DNA of 64,000 nucleotides. Source: Marsupella aquatica. Lineage: Eukaryota; Marchantiophyta. The notes under the pieces were generated by a model. That model did no database searches, was not told where the DNA came from, and saw only the letters and a program-made list of their open reading frames with translations. The position numbers were made by a program, and so were the translations under genes. Within the stretch, counting starts at the first letter, position 1. Each line of letters opens with the position of its first letter. The stretch covers positions 8,928,001-8,992,000 of the forward strand of contig OZ316891.1 of NCBI GenBank assembly GCA_973895155.1. Direction: 5' to 3'. Of the stretch, positions 32,309 through 44,579 are shown in pieces.

Positions 32309-32869
32309 GATTGTTGCTTTGCGTGAGGACTGCTGGAGTGGGGTACGAACTCAGGATAATCCGAAAGCTCTTGGGGAAGAGTCAACGAGAGGAGGAACCA
32401 GACCAACACTCAATTTTCCAGAATGGAGAGAAAGGGCGAGAGCCAATTTGGATGTGGAGCTCCGTGAGACTCTTTGTCGAGAGGACTGAAATGAAAATCT
32501 CTCAACGAAACTTTGGGAAGGTAGCCAAAGAGAGTAGCTTCCAGGCCAACATCCAGTTTTCCAGATTGGAGAGAAAGGGCAGATTGCGAATTACAGTACG
32601 AAGATTACTGGAGCTTTGGACAATCTCAACGAAGCACTTGCGAATAGAATTTAGTACAGATCTTTCCAGAAAAAGGGCAGATTGTGACGAGCACTGTAGG
32701 GCTGCGGCTTGAAGACCCTTTTGTTGGGAGGACTGAAATGCGAATCGTCGATGAATGTTGTCCACAATTGTCAGTCGCCAAGCAGGACGCGTGGCAAAAT
32801 CTGTTGAATCAGTGATCGCCACATCATGTGAACGGACCCCTGCACGGCCTATAGAAGGAAATACAATTA
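32309..32869. other. 5' region of the dehydrogenase gene
   Basis: This should hold the promoter and 5' untranslated region. The CGAATT/GAAGGA-like phrases around 32,505-32,530 and 32,560-32,620 are partly repeated (GATTGGAGAGAAAGGGC twice, near 32,420 and 32,564). No second gene is seen. Confidence 0.4.
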
Positions 32870-33015
32870 ATTCTCTCTAAGTGCACACTCTGGTGAAGAG
32901 AGATCCAGCATGCACTTAATCAGGTGTTGCATTCTCTAACTAGGTGTTGCATTCTCTAAGTGCACACTCCAGGGAAGAGGGGATCCAGCATGCACTTAAC
33001 CAGGTGTTGCATTCC
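32870..33015. repeat. Two-copy tandem repeat, ~80 bp
   Basis: Two copies begin near 32,872 and 32,951. They share CTCTAAGTGCACACTC, GATCCAGCATGCACTTAA and CAGGTGTTGCATTC. A partial extra copy of GTGTTGCATTCTCTAA sits at the junction. Another short direct repeat (CCTAAAGTAGACCCA units) lies at about 33,348-33,425. Confidence 0.6.
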
Positions 33016-33439
33016 TTGATAATCAGCACCCCCCCAAAGTGCACTTATTAATAAATGTATATGATTTACATCCCTTTTGTTAAATGTATAATGGCCCCTC
33101 AGTTAGTGAACAGCCTCGTACCTGGTAGCACTGCTCTAAATTCTGTTAGTGCATTTTTGACTAAGAATGTGCATGCATGTGACTGTACATGCAATTTTAG
33201 GGGATTGTGCGTGTACCAATAAGTAGGGATACATGCTTATCAAAGGTACTTGCTCATAAAGTTATCATTTAACTAAATGATTCCAGCGTTCTGTTCTGTG
33301 TAAATAAAGGAAAAGAGCCTTTTCACAACTCTTTTTTTTTTTGCCTTAAACCTAAAGTAGACCCAGACCCATCCAACAGAATATAGAATACACCTAAAGT
33401 AGACCCATCCAACACAATATAGAAGTTCTATTTTGGAGT

Positions 33440-33680
33440 ATGCACCACTCTAGGGTAACTCACAAGGGGGACACAACAAGAACCCAAACCAGGAGGGAGA
33501 GAGGGTTGAACCAGGGTTCCAAAACAGGCTTAACAAGGGCCCAAGAGGAAAAACCAGGTCTCCCACCACTATTTCCCACCCAAGGATACACTTCACACCC
33601 ATGTGTATGAAGGGATTGAACCTGGGACCTCTGGGTTCTCATCCCCTGGCCAACTGACCAAAGCCAGCTGGTTCACTTCT
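33440..33680 (-). mobile_element. tRNA-derived SINE-like element
   Basis: On the minus strand the sequence has a polymerase III A-box-like TGGTCAGTTGG (33,650-33,660) and, 27 bases further, a B-box-like GGTTCAATCCC (33,612-33,622), the spacing of tRNA-derived SINEs. The following body (GGGTGTGAAGTG, GGGAGACCTGG, CAAGCCTG-like stretches) has no coding potential. The head cannot be a tRNA gene because no acceptor stem forms around it. The 3' end and target duplication could not be fixed, so the boundaries are approximate. Confidence 0.6.
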
Positions 33681-33891
33681 TATGGCTCTCCCCTGTTTAG
33701 TGCTTGGCTGAAGGGGAACCTGAGCTTCTAACTGAAGGGAAAGTGAAATTTTCTTTGAAATTCTCATCAGTTACCATTAGGCCAAAATCAATCTTTTTTT
33801 GGATTGACGGGGGTTAATCGAAGGTTCCTTAAACCACACCTGCCCTAAAAAGGGCTACGAGTAACCCGTAGCTCTCATTTTAAGGAGTAGA

Positions 33892-34080
33892 AATTCAGAA
33901 ATGGACTTTGAGCTCCACAAAAGGTGCTGACTGCAAAACCTTTTTTTGGCAAGTACTCCGAAATTCAGAAATGGGCTTTGAGTTCCACAAAAGGTGTGCA
34001 AAACCTTTTTTTGACAAGTACTCCACAAAAAATGGTAGTGTTACACCTTTTATGTTAGTGTTACACCTGTTATGGTGAGT
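33892..34080. repeat. Two-copy tandem repeat and short GTTACACC repeats
   Basis: Copies at about 33,892-33,959 and 33,960-34,022 share AAATTCAGAAATGG, TTTGAG, TCCACAAAAGGTG and CAAGTACTCC; the second has a 5-base deletion. Two short units with AGTGTTACACCT follow at 34,037-34,075. Confidence 0.6.
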
Positions 34081-35802
34081 AGTGTGACATGGAATGAGAC
34101 TTTTATAGTGGCAGGTGTGGTTTAACTTTGTTTCGTCCTAAAGCGCCCGTGTTTAATCTCTAAAACCTGGATCCACCACGTTTCTAATACAGGAGAAGTT
34201 TCATAGTGATGTCAAACTGTACAAGCTTCCTAACTTCACCCAACAGAAGCTTTCTAACTAATACAGAATGAGAATCGCCCAGAGTGAGGGAGAATCGAGT
34301 AGGAGAGAAAGTGTAAAGCGAAGACTAAAAGAGCCGTGCACAAGAGCTGCATAACTCCTATTGAGAATTCAGAATTGGTAGACATTGATGAGCCACATGC
34401 CATCAGGCATCAGGCTGGGCTTGAGATAGAATTGCTGCGGTGACGTTGGAAACAACTCACAGAAGCAGTTGCGTGAGCAAATTTGGTGAGCAAATTCATG
34501 ACCAAATGGCCAAATTCTTAAGCAAGTTTGCCGTCGAGCACAGGTGATTGTGGTCAGATGTGGTTGCTCCAGCCTCGACCCGTGAGATATCTTCAAGAGG
34601 GGATATGAATTTTGAAGCCTGCCGCTGCTGGAGCCGTCCAAGATGAGACCAGGACAGAGGGCTCTCCCTTTTCTTTCTACAGCTGTGAATGTGTCCGTAG
34701 ATCCAGGCAGATTTCAGGCAGGGGTGCAACATTGATTGGGGGCGAATTATGGAAAACTTCTGGGTTTTCTCGAGCACGGCTGGGCGATTAGAGACGAAGA
34801 ATGCATACATTGGAAAATTGGGGGAGCACAGGATCTCGATCAGCAGTCAGCACTCGTATCCAAACGAGAAGGAAAATAATGGTTTGATTTTATATCTGTA
34901 TCTATCGTAATCGATCCTCTCTTGCGAGGGTCTTTCGTCTGTACAGAATGTACGTCATCGGTAAGTTTTAAGGCTGTCGGCTTCTACAGATCTTACTAGT
35001 AATTGCTCACTAGGATTGAAGCAGTAACCAAACTGGGATACACTGTCATTAATTCTATCGGGGCTCTTGTCCATTCCTGCCCAAGAATGCTTCTGCGTTA
35101 ACATATGCAAAATCAATGTACATCATCCAAAGCTCTAATCCCAAAAGGCAGACCTTCATTTTGAAGGTGTGTCCAACAGGACTTCCTATTTGAATTTGTG
35201 CAAAGGATCATTGGGCAGTAATCTCATAGTTTACCAGAATGGAATCCTATCAGGCCAACGCCTCTTCTTTGCTGCAATTCCTCCCAGAGCTGCAATTCAT
35301 ACGATTTCTCTTGGTATGAAAGCCAAGCCAAGCCAAGCCAAGCCTAGCAAGCTATATGATCTGTAGGTCTCGGCATGCCATGGGTGACTTACAGTCCTCA
35401 CCCCGTTCGATTGCCATGGAGTCCCTGTCATGTCTATATGTCATACTTCTTATTCATCAGGTGCTACGTGCATGCGTCAGCTGCAGTATTCAGCCGAGGC
35501 CAAAGAATTCGCACCATTTCGATCAGTGCATGATTTAGTATCTCGCTGATATCTCAGATATGCTTCGTATCGAAAGTCTTCTAGTTTTAAAAACTGGTGA
35601 TAATCTGAAATTCAACGATCTTTATATCTAGGGAACTAAATGGAACCTCGCACCGATATTCCCAAGGACTCAACACAAGCCTAGGTTGCTCCACATACTT
35701 CAAATTTCTGTGGAGTGTAGGAAGGCTGAATTCGAATTGTGATCTATTGAGGAAAAATGGCGAGATCGAGAAAGATATGATGAGTGGCTTTTGATGTCCC
35801 TA
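34081..35802. other. Intergenic between SDR and CslD
   Basis: No supported gene. Minus-strand frames at 34,369-34,810 have no recognisable domain. A tandem AGCCA run lies at 35,325-35,346. The 3' untranslated region of CslD should occupy the right edge. Confidence 0.4.
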
Positions 35803-38800
35803 TCAAGGAAACTGGAAGCTGCTGCTGCCAAGGCCACTGGAGTCAGATGGAGGGTTAATGGTAACCCACAACAGAGAGATGACAATGGACAGAAGACCAG
35901 CCCAAACAAACACAATCGTGGGAGTTCTTCCTTTCCTTCCCATGAGACCCTTGGCGAACGGGTAAAGATGAACAAGTACCCAGAGACTGAAAAACACACC
36001 CCCCACCAGCTTACTCCATTGTGGGATGGTGCTATACACTGTGCGAGACACGGCCACAGCGATGGCGATGATGTTCACCAGCATGATCGTGATAGGAGGG
36101 ATCATGAGTGCAGTCCACTTGACCACGTATAGATCTGCGTACAGATCATCCTCATCTTCTCCTCCAGCTTTCGAGGTGAGTGTGAAAGAAATGTCCACTC
36201 CTGCAATGACCTTGAGCAGACCCTGAAATACAGCAGCCAGATGAGCGCTGGTACCACCAATCACCCAAAATTGCTCATTTCTCCACCATTCCTCTAGCGT
36301 GATGCCGGACCACTTGACTTCGAGAATGGCCAGCAAGCAGAGAGTGATGGAGATGGTGAGCAAGTAGACAAGGAATGTAATGTTCAGGGTTGCCACAATA
36401 AACTGCCCGGAGAAGAGCGACAACGCAGGCAGAAAGCAGTACACCACGAGGAAAATCGAGGTGAATGGGTAGACACCGACGTTCAAGTAGGCAACTCTTT
36501 GCAGTAACTTCATGTGAGAATTGGCAAAGATGGCATTGTTCTTGGAGAAGAAAATTTCGACTGACCCAGTGGCCCATCGAAGCACTTGATGCAGACGATC
36601 AGTCAAATTGATGGGAGCAGTTCCTCGGAAAGCATCTCGTTTTGTGGCGCAGTAGACTGATCTCCACCCACGGTTGTGCATCCTGAAACCAGTCACCACA
36701 TCCTCCGTAACTGACCCATAAATCCATCCCACTCGCTGGCCCCACTCGGTCTTGTCTTCGTAGAAACACGAGATGACGCTGATGGCTTCAGCGACGGTGG
36801 CAGCATCGAGAGGCTCACGAGGTCCAGTAAGAGCCCCTACTGGCCTCCCAATGAGCACACCCTGGTCGTCAAGAGGACGTCCTTGAAATTCCGCCACTGG
36901 AATTGAAGCAATGAAAGTAATGGAACTACCGAATTGCTTGGGCAGGAGGCCTTGAGTTTCATCGTCCATTTCCTCGTCAGGAACGACCATGTCATTCAAA
37001 GTTGAGACCTCCACCTCTCTGTCAACGTTAGACTCCCTTCTCTTGTACTTCATCTCTTCTCGGGATCCACCACAGCAGCACAAATCCCAGCAAGAATATT
37101 CCTTATCATTTCGGGGAGGGTCGAATCCATAGAGTGCCAGTCTCCTGAAGACACATCCTGTTCCCACGTACACAGGGCCCTGAAGACCATCTAGAGCAAT
37201 CATATTAATATCAAAGAAAACGGTGTTCCGATTCGCGTATCGATCGCTGGGATCCACGCCTTCGAACCTCTGGGGAAATTGCACATAGCAAATTCGGTCG
37301 CCGCCGCGGCCCATCATGAAGCACATGGCCTCTCGCATGGCCAGAGAGTTGTATATGTAATGATCACAATCGAGATTGAGCATGAATGGCCCGTTGGACA
37401 TGATAGCACTGGTTCGCACCAAAGCATTCATGGCTCCGGCCTTCTTGTTGTGATCGTACCCTGGCCTCTTCTCTCTAGAGACGTACACCAGCATGGGCAG
37501 GCGAATGTCGATGTCAGTAGTGTCGATCAAGTTCTCTTCATCTGTATTGCCGGTTATTGGATCGTGGCTTGGTGGCGCCAACATCACCTGCATAAATTGC
37601 AGCCAGTTCCCCAAATTCCCACAAACGATCATCAGAAATTGAACTGGCAATACCAGAATTAAAGAAATCGCCAACTTAAACGGATTGTCTTCAGGTTTCA
37701 ACCACTTAATTCTGGAGCTGGCCTTCATACCATGATCGCGTCCACTATGCTCTAGAACAATTGAGGGGTCATGGGCACGGAAATGTGCTACTAAATGGAG
37801 CTCTGTTTGGTCCTAGCTAGCTGGAAAGGTCACAGGCTGCTTTATTCCTTGTAGAGAGAGGGCAAGACTTCCATGATTGGCAAATAGTTTGAAGGTCTAC
37901 AGTAGCACTGGAGCCACAGTTGACAAGACTGCAAGTATTTCACGGATTGCAATGGTATTTAACACGATTAGACATCGCCTGACTTAGAGAAATCAAATAG
38001 ATTACAAACCTTTTGACATAAGAATATATATTTCAAAACCAAACGTCCATACATTTCTCAGAAGAATGTCATGGATGAGACCAAAAAACTTGCATCCTCC
38101 TGAGAAAGTAGCAATCAAAATTAATTTGTGTGCAGCTTAAGTTTCAAAACCTCTTGAGATTTATGAGTGTCAGGATGATTCTATGAATTGCCTGACAGAG
38201 CAGAGTTCGATCGTGATGGAATTTACCTGGATAATGCCTGCATGATCACCACGACCGTGCTCCTTGCCCGGAATCACCCACGTACCGGGCCAATGCGTGC
38301 CGTCAGCCATCCAAGTAGCCTTGGCTACTCTTAGAGGCTCCGAAAGATCGACCCCCGACTCCATCTGAGTTCTCCTGGCTCGAATTTCCTCGTGAGCATT
38401 GTAAGCATCAGAACGTCGCCTGATTGAATCTGGCAGTCCATTAATCCTGACCTTGAACTCATCATATTCTCGCTTCACCCTCCTCCGATCTTTGACGAAG
38501 TCTAGACGAACTTTGCCCCTGGTGGGGTCGCCACGCATCATGAAATAGGTCTCAGGATTCCGGGGTTCGATGTTGTGCTTGCGGCAGAACGGAACCCACA
38601 CCCTGGCCAAACTGGCGCCTTCGGCGAGTGCCTCAAAGGTGAGGAGAGCACCTCCATCGTCAGAAAGATAGCAAGAGAGCTTCTGGACCGGGTAGTCTGA
38701 TGCCAGAATGGAAAGAATTGTGTTGGCAGTGACGAGAGGGGGCTCTTTCTCTGGATCTGCGGTCGACACGAACACATCTATGCCTGGCAAATCGGAATAA

Positions 38801-40194
38801 CCCCGTGGATTTTCGAGAGTCGTTCTCTCGAACATATCTTTAAGCACTTGAAGGTCAGTTTGGCGATTGACGGGGAACAGCTTGGGCAGTTGATCCAGAA
38901 GCCAAGAAAATGCAAACCAAAGCTCACAGGTGACTGACATTCCCCACAACCACATAGCATCTCTGTTTGGGTTCTGAACTCGCCAAGCCAAGAAGAAACC
39001 CAGTACCACGAACCTCAACAATGCAAGGAACCTGTCACAAACAAAATGAGCTCTTAGCACCATCCTGAAATTTTCCTATTCAGCGGGCTTGAGTAAATTC
39101 CATGTTTCCTGGATACTGCTCAAGATCAATGAGCCTGCATAAATTTGAGCTTCATGAGCTGCCCTAGTCTTCAAGAAATCTCAGATAATGCAAGAGAAGA
39201 TAGTCAACCTGTATGGACTGATGACGCCAGGTGCAATTCTTAATTTGCGGGAAAGGGGACGTCGCCCTTTTTCGCCGAAGTTAGGGAGAGCACCCCCGCC
39301 CACAGCAGGGCCTCCACCCCCATCACCTCCCATGTAGGAGTCGTCTTTGGGCCACACAGCATTGCCATAACCGTATGTGCCCTTTGTCTCATACAGCCAT
39401 CGGGCGTGCTCGAAAGCCTCCCCATTCGTCTGGTGTTGCTGGCTCATCAACAGTGGGGGCTTGCTACTATTCATAACGGAGAGTCTCCTTTCCATAGCTG
39501 AATGCTCATCCATGGGGGAAGGAAGAGCTCTGCGGTCATTTAAGTAGTGATCGCGGCGGTTGTCTTCATCGTGATCGCCATTCGGATCCGGAACATCGGC
39601 ATCTTTGAACTCATCCTTGCAGCCGGGGCATTTGCCACCAGCTGCGAGAGCATCCAGGTGACAATCACGACAGATTTTGAATTTGCACTCACAAGGGTGA
39701 TGATCTTCACCTCTGTCGTCTTTGATAACCTTTGAATCACACCCGTCTACTTGACAACGAGAGACTCCATCCGGGCTCGTGTGACGCGCATCCTTTTCTG
39801 TCATCTTCTCCATCACCTGGCCTCGTGTAACAGAATTGAATCCCCCAGTAAACATGGTGCTGGAGACGAATTGTGGTTGCTCTCCCGATCGAGGAGACAT
39901 GGGTTGGTGATCTGGAGTGGGGGGAATGTGCACGTGGTATGGGAAGTCTGAGCTCATGTCTCCCGTCATATCTATGGAGTTCTCAGTTGTATCGTCGCGA
40001 GAGATGGGCACATACCTCCCGGGAGGAGGCGGTAGTGCAGCACCACCTTGCTGCTGCTGCTGTTGCTGCTGCTGCGGGTGCTTCAAGATACCTTTCGGGG
40101 GAACCATTCCTGCTGCTCCTCCTGCCCTTCCTCCCACATTCCTGTGCTGATCTTTGTTGCCCCCGGAGCCTAGACCGTTTCCAGGGGCAGACAT
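35803..40194 (-). CDS. Cellulose synthase-like protein D (CslD)
   Basis: Exons 39,209-40,194, 38,227-39,031 and 35,803-37,587 join in phase (donors GTTGAC and GTAAAT; acceptors GTGACAG and ATGCAG), giving 1191 aa, a normal CslD length. Residues 41-49 are a poly-Gln run; residues 147-192 form an eight-cysteine RING-like zinc domain (CQVDGC ... [12 protein letters not shown] ... CPGC). Two membrane spans lie at about 330-380. The GT2 catalytic signature is complete: DDG (453-455), DCD (670-672), TED (891-893) and QVLRW (931-935). Further membrane spans fill about 965-1170. CslD proteins make (1,4)-beta-glucan or mannan at the plasma membrane or Golgi, notably in tip-growing cells such as root hairs, rhizoids and protonemata. 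The intron positions, after ISPYR and after GIIQ, match those I know of plant CslD genes. The tail ends SSSFQFP. No lesion is visible. Confidence 0.96.
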
Positions 40195-42168
40195 ATCGCC
40201 TTAACTACTTCAAACCTGGGCAATTGAATCTGGTGAACTCAACTACGACGTACCAGTCTGCAGCTTCACTCGGCCCTGATCGAGCTTCAATGTTTCGAGT
40301 GAAATCTGCCAGATTCGAGCTCCTCAGAGCTCATGGTTGAGTGAGCCTCCCACAGGTACAAACCCTACGGTCCTCACGACTGTTTTTGTCAAGGAGGTGA
40401 ATCACCAGCATTCTTGTTTGAATTCCCTTGAGCACTGACTTTACTGTAATTTCCTTGTCCGTCTACGACAGCAATAAGTAAGAATTGAGGCTCACCGCCA
40501 ATGTTTCTTATTGCTGCGGTCTCTGCAAAGATGTGCTGAGTGGCCAACTCGCCTACAAAGCTCTTATGCACCAGTGTAACCATTTGTTTTTTGAGACTGA
40601 GTGAAACTGCTGAATTGGAAAGGCCCCAGGCATCCAGGCTTTTCGGTCTCGTAAACAGTATGCCCCTCACAGCATGCAGTGAACTAGATACCTCCTCTGC
40701 CATCCTGGAGGTAACATCATGATCGGCCAGCAGCGGAATACCTATATTACCATGATGGAGCTCCTCTTCGGTTACAGCCAGGAATTTCTCGGATGTGCAC
40801 TGTTCGAGTCTGATTCAGCTAGATTCCCAAATTGTGCAAACGCTCTCCCTCGTGCTTGAATTCCTGGAGAACGACCATCATGAACTCTTACTCGGTTGAT
40901 CATGGCGACTCGCTTCGAATGCAGCGGTGATCTGTGAGCAAGTCCAGGAAAAGAGCAGCTGTTCGAGAGGTCAAGGTAGCAACAGTGCATGAAAATGGCA
41001 TAAATCCCAGGCAGTGTTTGAGGCTTAAATTCAGCAAGCATCACTCATGTACGTCCGTCTATTTTACTCTTTCTGACTTTGAGAACAGTGGTTGATTCTG
41101 GATACGCTACATAGTATGCACACAAAACTCCGACGAAGCAAGGCATCCTCCGCGAGAATCGAAGTTGCAAAACCAGCTGCTGCTGCTGCGGCTGGCATGC
41201 TTTGAGGCACCGACCTAAGTTGCGATCTATATGCATTTTGCAGATAAATCATCACCTCCCCATCAAGAGAGGATATGATCGTAGTACTCGTCTCCGTCCG
41301 ATTGATCTGGGCGTGTCTTCCTGTTCACTGATGGACCGGAAGCTTTCTGTCGTGTATCATGCAGTACACAACAACAACAACAACAACAACAACAGTGCCT
41401 GTCAAAGACACGGAATTGCTAATTGCATGCATCCGTGCAGGATTCTCGCTTTTACTTCCTATTTGTCATGGACAACGCTAAGATTGCTGTTGTTGTGGGG
41501 TGGGCTAGATTAAAGTGCATAATGAAAGCTGGCGTGGGACCTACCGGATCTGTCACTCACGTTCGTCCTTCTGTTTAAGCAGAAATTTTGAAAATAACGA
41601 ATCGGAAATTTTGTCTTATCAGAGGCGAATTTGAACAGATCCGAATCGGTCACCCTCTCGACCAGTTGTGCGAGAAAAGAGGGGTTTAGCAGGGGAGATT
41701 TAATGACGGTCATCTTTGGCAACAAAGGAAGGTACTTAAATTTAGCAGGAACTGTTACCGAAGAGCAGCCCAGGCAACAATGGAAGTTACAAATTTCGCA
41801 GGATTGTTCGGAGTGGTTTTCGTCAGAAGGGAATATACATGCGTGCAAGTTTCCCTGGTTAGGCTCATTATTTCTGCTCAAAGGCAAAAATAATGAGAAT
41901 CGAGTGGAAGAACTAAATGTCCGAGTGAGACAAATCCGAACAGACCAAATGGAAGAAATCAGAATCTAAACAGTGCTAAAAGAAGCCTAAAGAAAATTTA
42001 ACATAACCAATCAAAGAGACTGACCGGGCACCGGGCCGGGAAGAAAGTAGGAAGGAATTGAGCAGCAAAGCGAAGAAGCGATATAGTTTCTTGCTGCGAG
42101 AATCAACACTAGGCAAAGATGCGAGTGATCGACTCGACTAATAGTTAAGGATCGAAACCCATTCTCAT

Positions 42169-42173
<5 letters not shown>
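40195..42173. other. CslD 5' region and intergenic DNA
   Basis: The CslD promoter and 5' leader should lie here. A (CAA)n microsatellite of about nine units is at 41,368-41,394, and CTGCTG runs occur near 41,178. Minus-strand frames at 40,389-40,703 and 40,772-41,255 show no domain; an untranslated 5' exon is possible. Confidence 0.4.

Positions 42174-42250
<77 letters not shown>
42174..42250. repeat. (TC)n microsatellite
   Basis: An uninterrupted dinucleotide TC run of 77 bases, 2 kb upstream of the CslD start. It generates long spurious Arg/Glu open frames on the minus strand. GA/CT runs can bind GAGA-type plant factors (BBR/BPC), but the distance argues against a specific role. Confidence 0.95.
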
Positions 42251-42255
<5 letters not shown>

Positions 42256-43439
42256 TTTCGCTTCACTGAGCTGTTAGTAGACTGATTAGGGGGAAGAAGA
42301 CAGAATGATCGTGGTTGCCCTCGTCCATGAGTTTCATCAAATTTTAACCGACACTCGAGAATACATACCCAGCTTGACATCAATAGCTCTTGTATGAATG
42401 GCCGTCTCCGTGTAAACTACTGTCGTCTAGGGTCTGCCGATCCTGGCCTATTGCCTATTTCTACAAGCATAAAATTTATATGCTGTCCCAAGCAATTTCT
42501 CATGATCAGTCTTAGCCAGACCTTGAATGTAAGGATGTTAAATTTTGAGCTGAAAATCATATCACTCCCTGGTCAAGACTTGCACAGCTAGACAAAAACG
42601 AAGCTGTTGAACGCTTATCCTAGCGGCTTGCCTTGGAGATACCAATTCGTTGAGAAAGGATAGGCTTGTGCACTAAGTGTGTTTAGTGGATGTGATGGGA
42701 TTTTTCGGGGATGTGACATCTGGGATTCCATGCCTCTGCATCGACTCGGTGATTCTGTTTGTTCTTCAAAGCATGGACATTGAGGAACCTTGCTTCATGG
42801 AAGATGCATTAATTTACCACAAGTATAGGCGATGGCATTTGGCCATGTCACATTGAATTAATGAAAGTTGAACGCCAGCCTACGTCCAAGCAAATTAAGA
42901 CCAGGCACCAATCCTTCTGTGGAATGGAAAGTTATGTGCATAGTGCAGTTACCAGCTTCAATCCCAAGAGTATTAAACACTAAGACCATTGCTTGCCACA
43001 TATTCAAGATAGTGATTAAGGGGTTCAAATGTCTTCACACAGTAAACAAATCAATGGAATTATTACCACGGTATTCACCTGTTGGCGACTTGTCGTCAGA
43101 ACAGAAATCGTAAAATAAAATCTCCACCTCGTTCGATCGTAACGCACCTTAAGAAGAACCGTTTTCTAATATAATGCCAGAAGCTTAGTTTCTATATAGA
43201 CAGGCTAGCTCGAACGTTTCGTGGAGTTTTATCATCTACAGCTCTAACCACTTAAATATAGCCTACTTCTTTCTCCCTTAACTGTGTAAACAATTACCTG
43301 GACGTCAGAGTTGAAATCTGTGGTCCTCGTGACTGGACTCACAAAATGAGTCAAGATGCACAACACTTCGGTTCTACCATTATAATACCAGGAATGCGCA
43401 AAAGTTGATTTATTTAACAAATTGTTGTGCACAACACCC
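42251..43439. other. Intergenic, no gene seen
   Basis: No domain-bearing frame and no clear repeat apart from the flanking microsatellite. Confidence 0.4.
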
Positions 43440-43875
43440 AGCTCAAAAATGTGGCATTCCGGAATGGTAGGCTGGAAATGTGATGTTCGGAAAAGGTGGC
43501 TGGAAAATTGTCTGGACCATTCCTGGATATGGTGGGGGGAACCCAAAAGTGAGGCTGGAAATGTGATGTTAGGAAAAAGGTGGGCTGGGAAAGTTTGAGA
43601 GCATTTCCGGAAATGGGGAGGAAGACATAAAATTGAGGCTGGACATGTGATGTTCGGACAAAGGCGGGTTGGAGAAGCGTGGGCCATTTCCAGAATGGGG
43701 AACGAAAGCGCAAAAAGGTGACGTTCCTAAATGATAGGCTAAAAATGTGTTGTTTGGAAAGGTGGGCAAGAAAATGTGTGGGCCATTTTCGGAAATGGGG
43801 AGGAAATCAAACTCAAGTTAATCTCAGGTCTGGAGAAATATGTGGGCCGTGGGAAATAGGGAGGGAAACTAAATT
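43440..43875. repeat. Diverged minisatellite, ~85-bp unit
   Basis: At least four imperfect units are seen. They begin near 43,470, 43,553, 43,636 and 43,735 with AGGCTGGAAATGTGATGTT (or a variant), contain AAAGGTGGGCTGG, and end near CATTTCCGGAAATGGGGAGG. A fifth partial unit follows at about 43,828. The minus-strand translation is a repetitive Pro/Phe/His peptide and not a real protein. Confidence 0.7.
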
Positions 43876-44579
43876 CAGGTTACTCTTAAGGCAAAATGCC
43901 CAAGAAAAGTGATTCCGGACATGGCTATCCAAGCTACTACTACGGTGCTCCATGGCGTGGTAGCTGGTTCAATATAACAGTCTCGTTTTTGCAAGGGGTC
44001 TTAAATTGTAGACTTTTGATTCTTGATTTCGGTGCCTTGCCAATCGGAAGAGGATTTTCGCTCCGATTGAATTCCTTCCCTGTTCCTGGGGCTCGGTCGC
44101 TGATAGCAGGGACTGTGGAATTGCAAACTAAGATGATTTGACAATCAAGTTCCTAAATCAATTTTCAGAACGAACCAGAATATGAGTGGAGAGCAGGAGA
44201 GGAGATCGAGGACCGCTGTAGTTGTAGGAAGAAAAGTGTACTTCCGTTTGCCCTTTCTTCCCTCAGCCAAAATCCCATCCAGCCACATATACTTATTTCT
44301 CTGGAGGGTGCGAGCCAACTCCGGCCACACTATTCAGAACATGCATCCAACTTGAGCTACAACATTAAATTCATTTAAAATTAGGTGGAAATATATGTAC
44401 TATACACTCTCGGTTGTTGGGGTTGTTTGGTTGAAAAGTTGGCAAATCGAAGCCATGCCGCTTCATGCTGTCCAAACAGCTCAAATCACTGTTGGTACAG
44501 GAACGGACGTGCATCAGAAAGGAGATTCGGCAAAACTACGATGAAATGAATGTGACCATCTGAACCACCTCAATGCCAC
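43876..44579. other. Downstream flank of the UPF0301 gene
   Basis: No gene is seen. The stretch should include the 3' untranslated region of the gene that ends at 44,580. Confidence 0.4.

Noticed and set aside
33600-33676. Possible tRNA gene on the minus strand
   Set aside because: A- and B-box-like motifs are present but no acceptor or anticodon stem forms; a SINE head fits better.
34369-34810. Minus-strand frames between SDR and CslD
   Set aside because: No domain, no codon bias and no splice-compatible partner exons.
42011-42383. Minus-strand proteins with long Arg-Glu runs
   Set aside because: They are translations of the (TC)n microsatellite at 42,174-42,250.
43244-43769. Repetitive Pro/Phe/His proteins on the minus strand
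   Set aside because: They arise from the ~85-bp minisatellite; the repeats differ between units without codon-level constraint.
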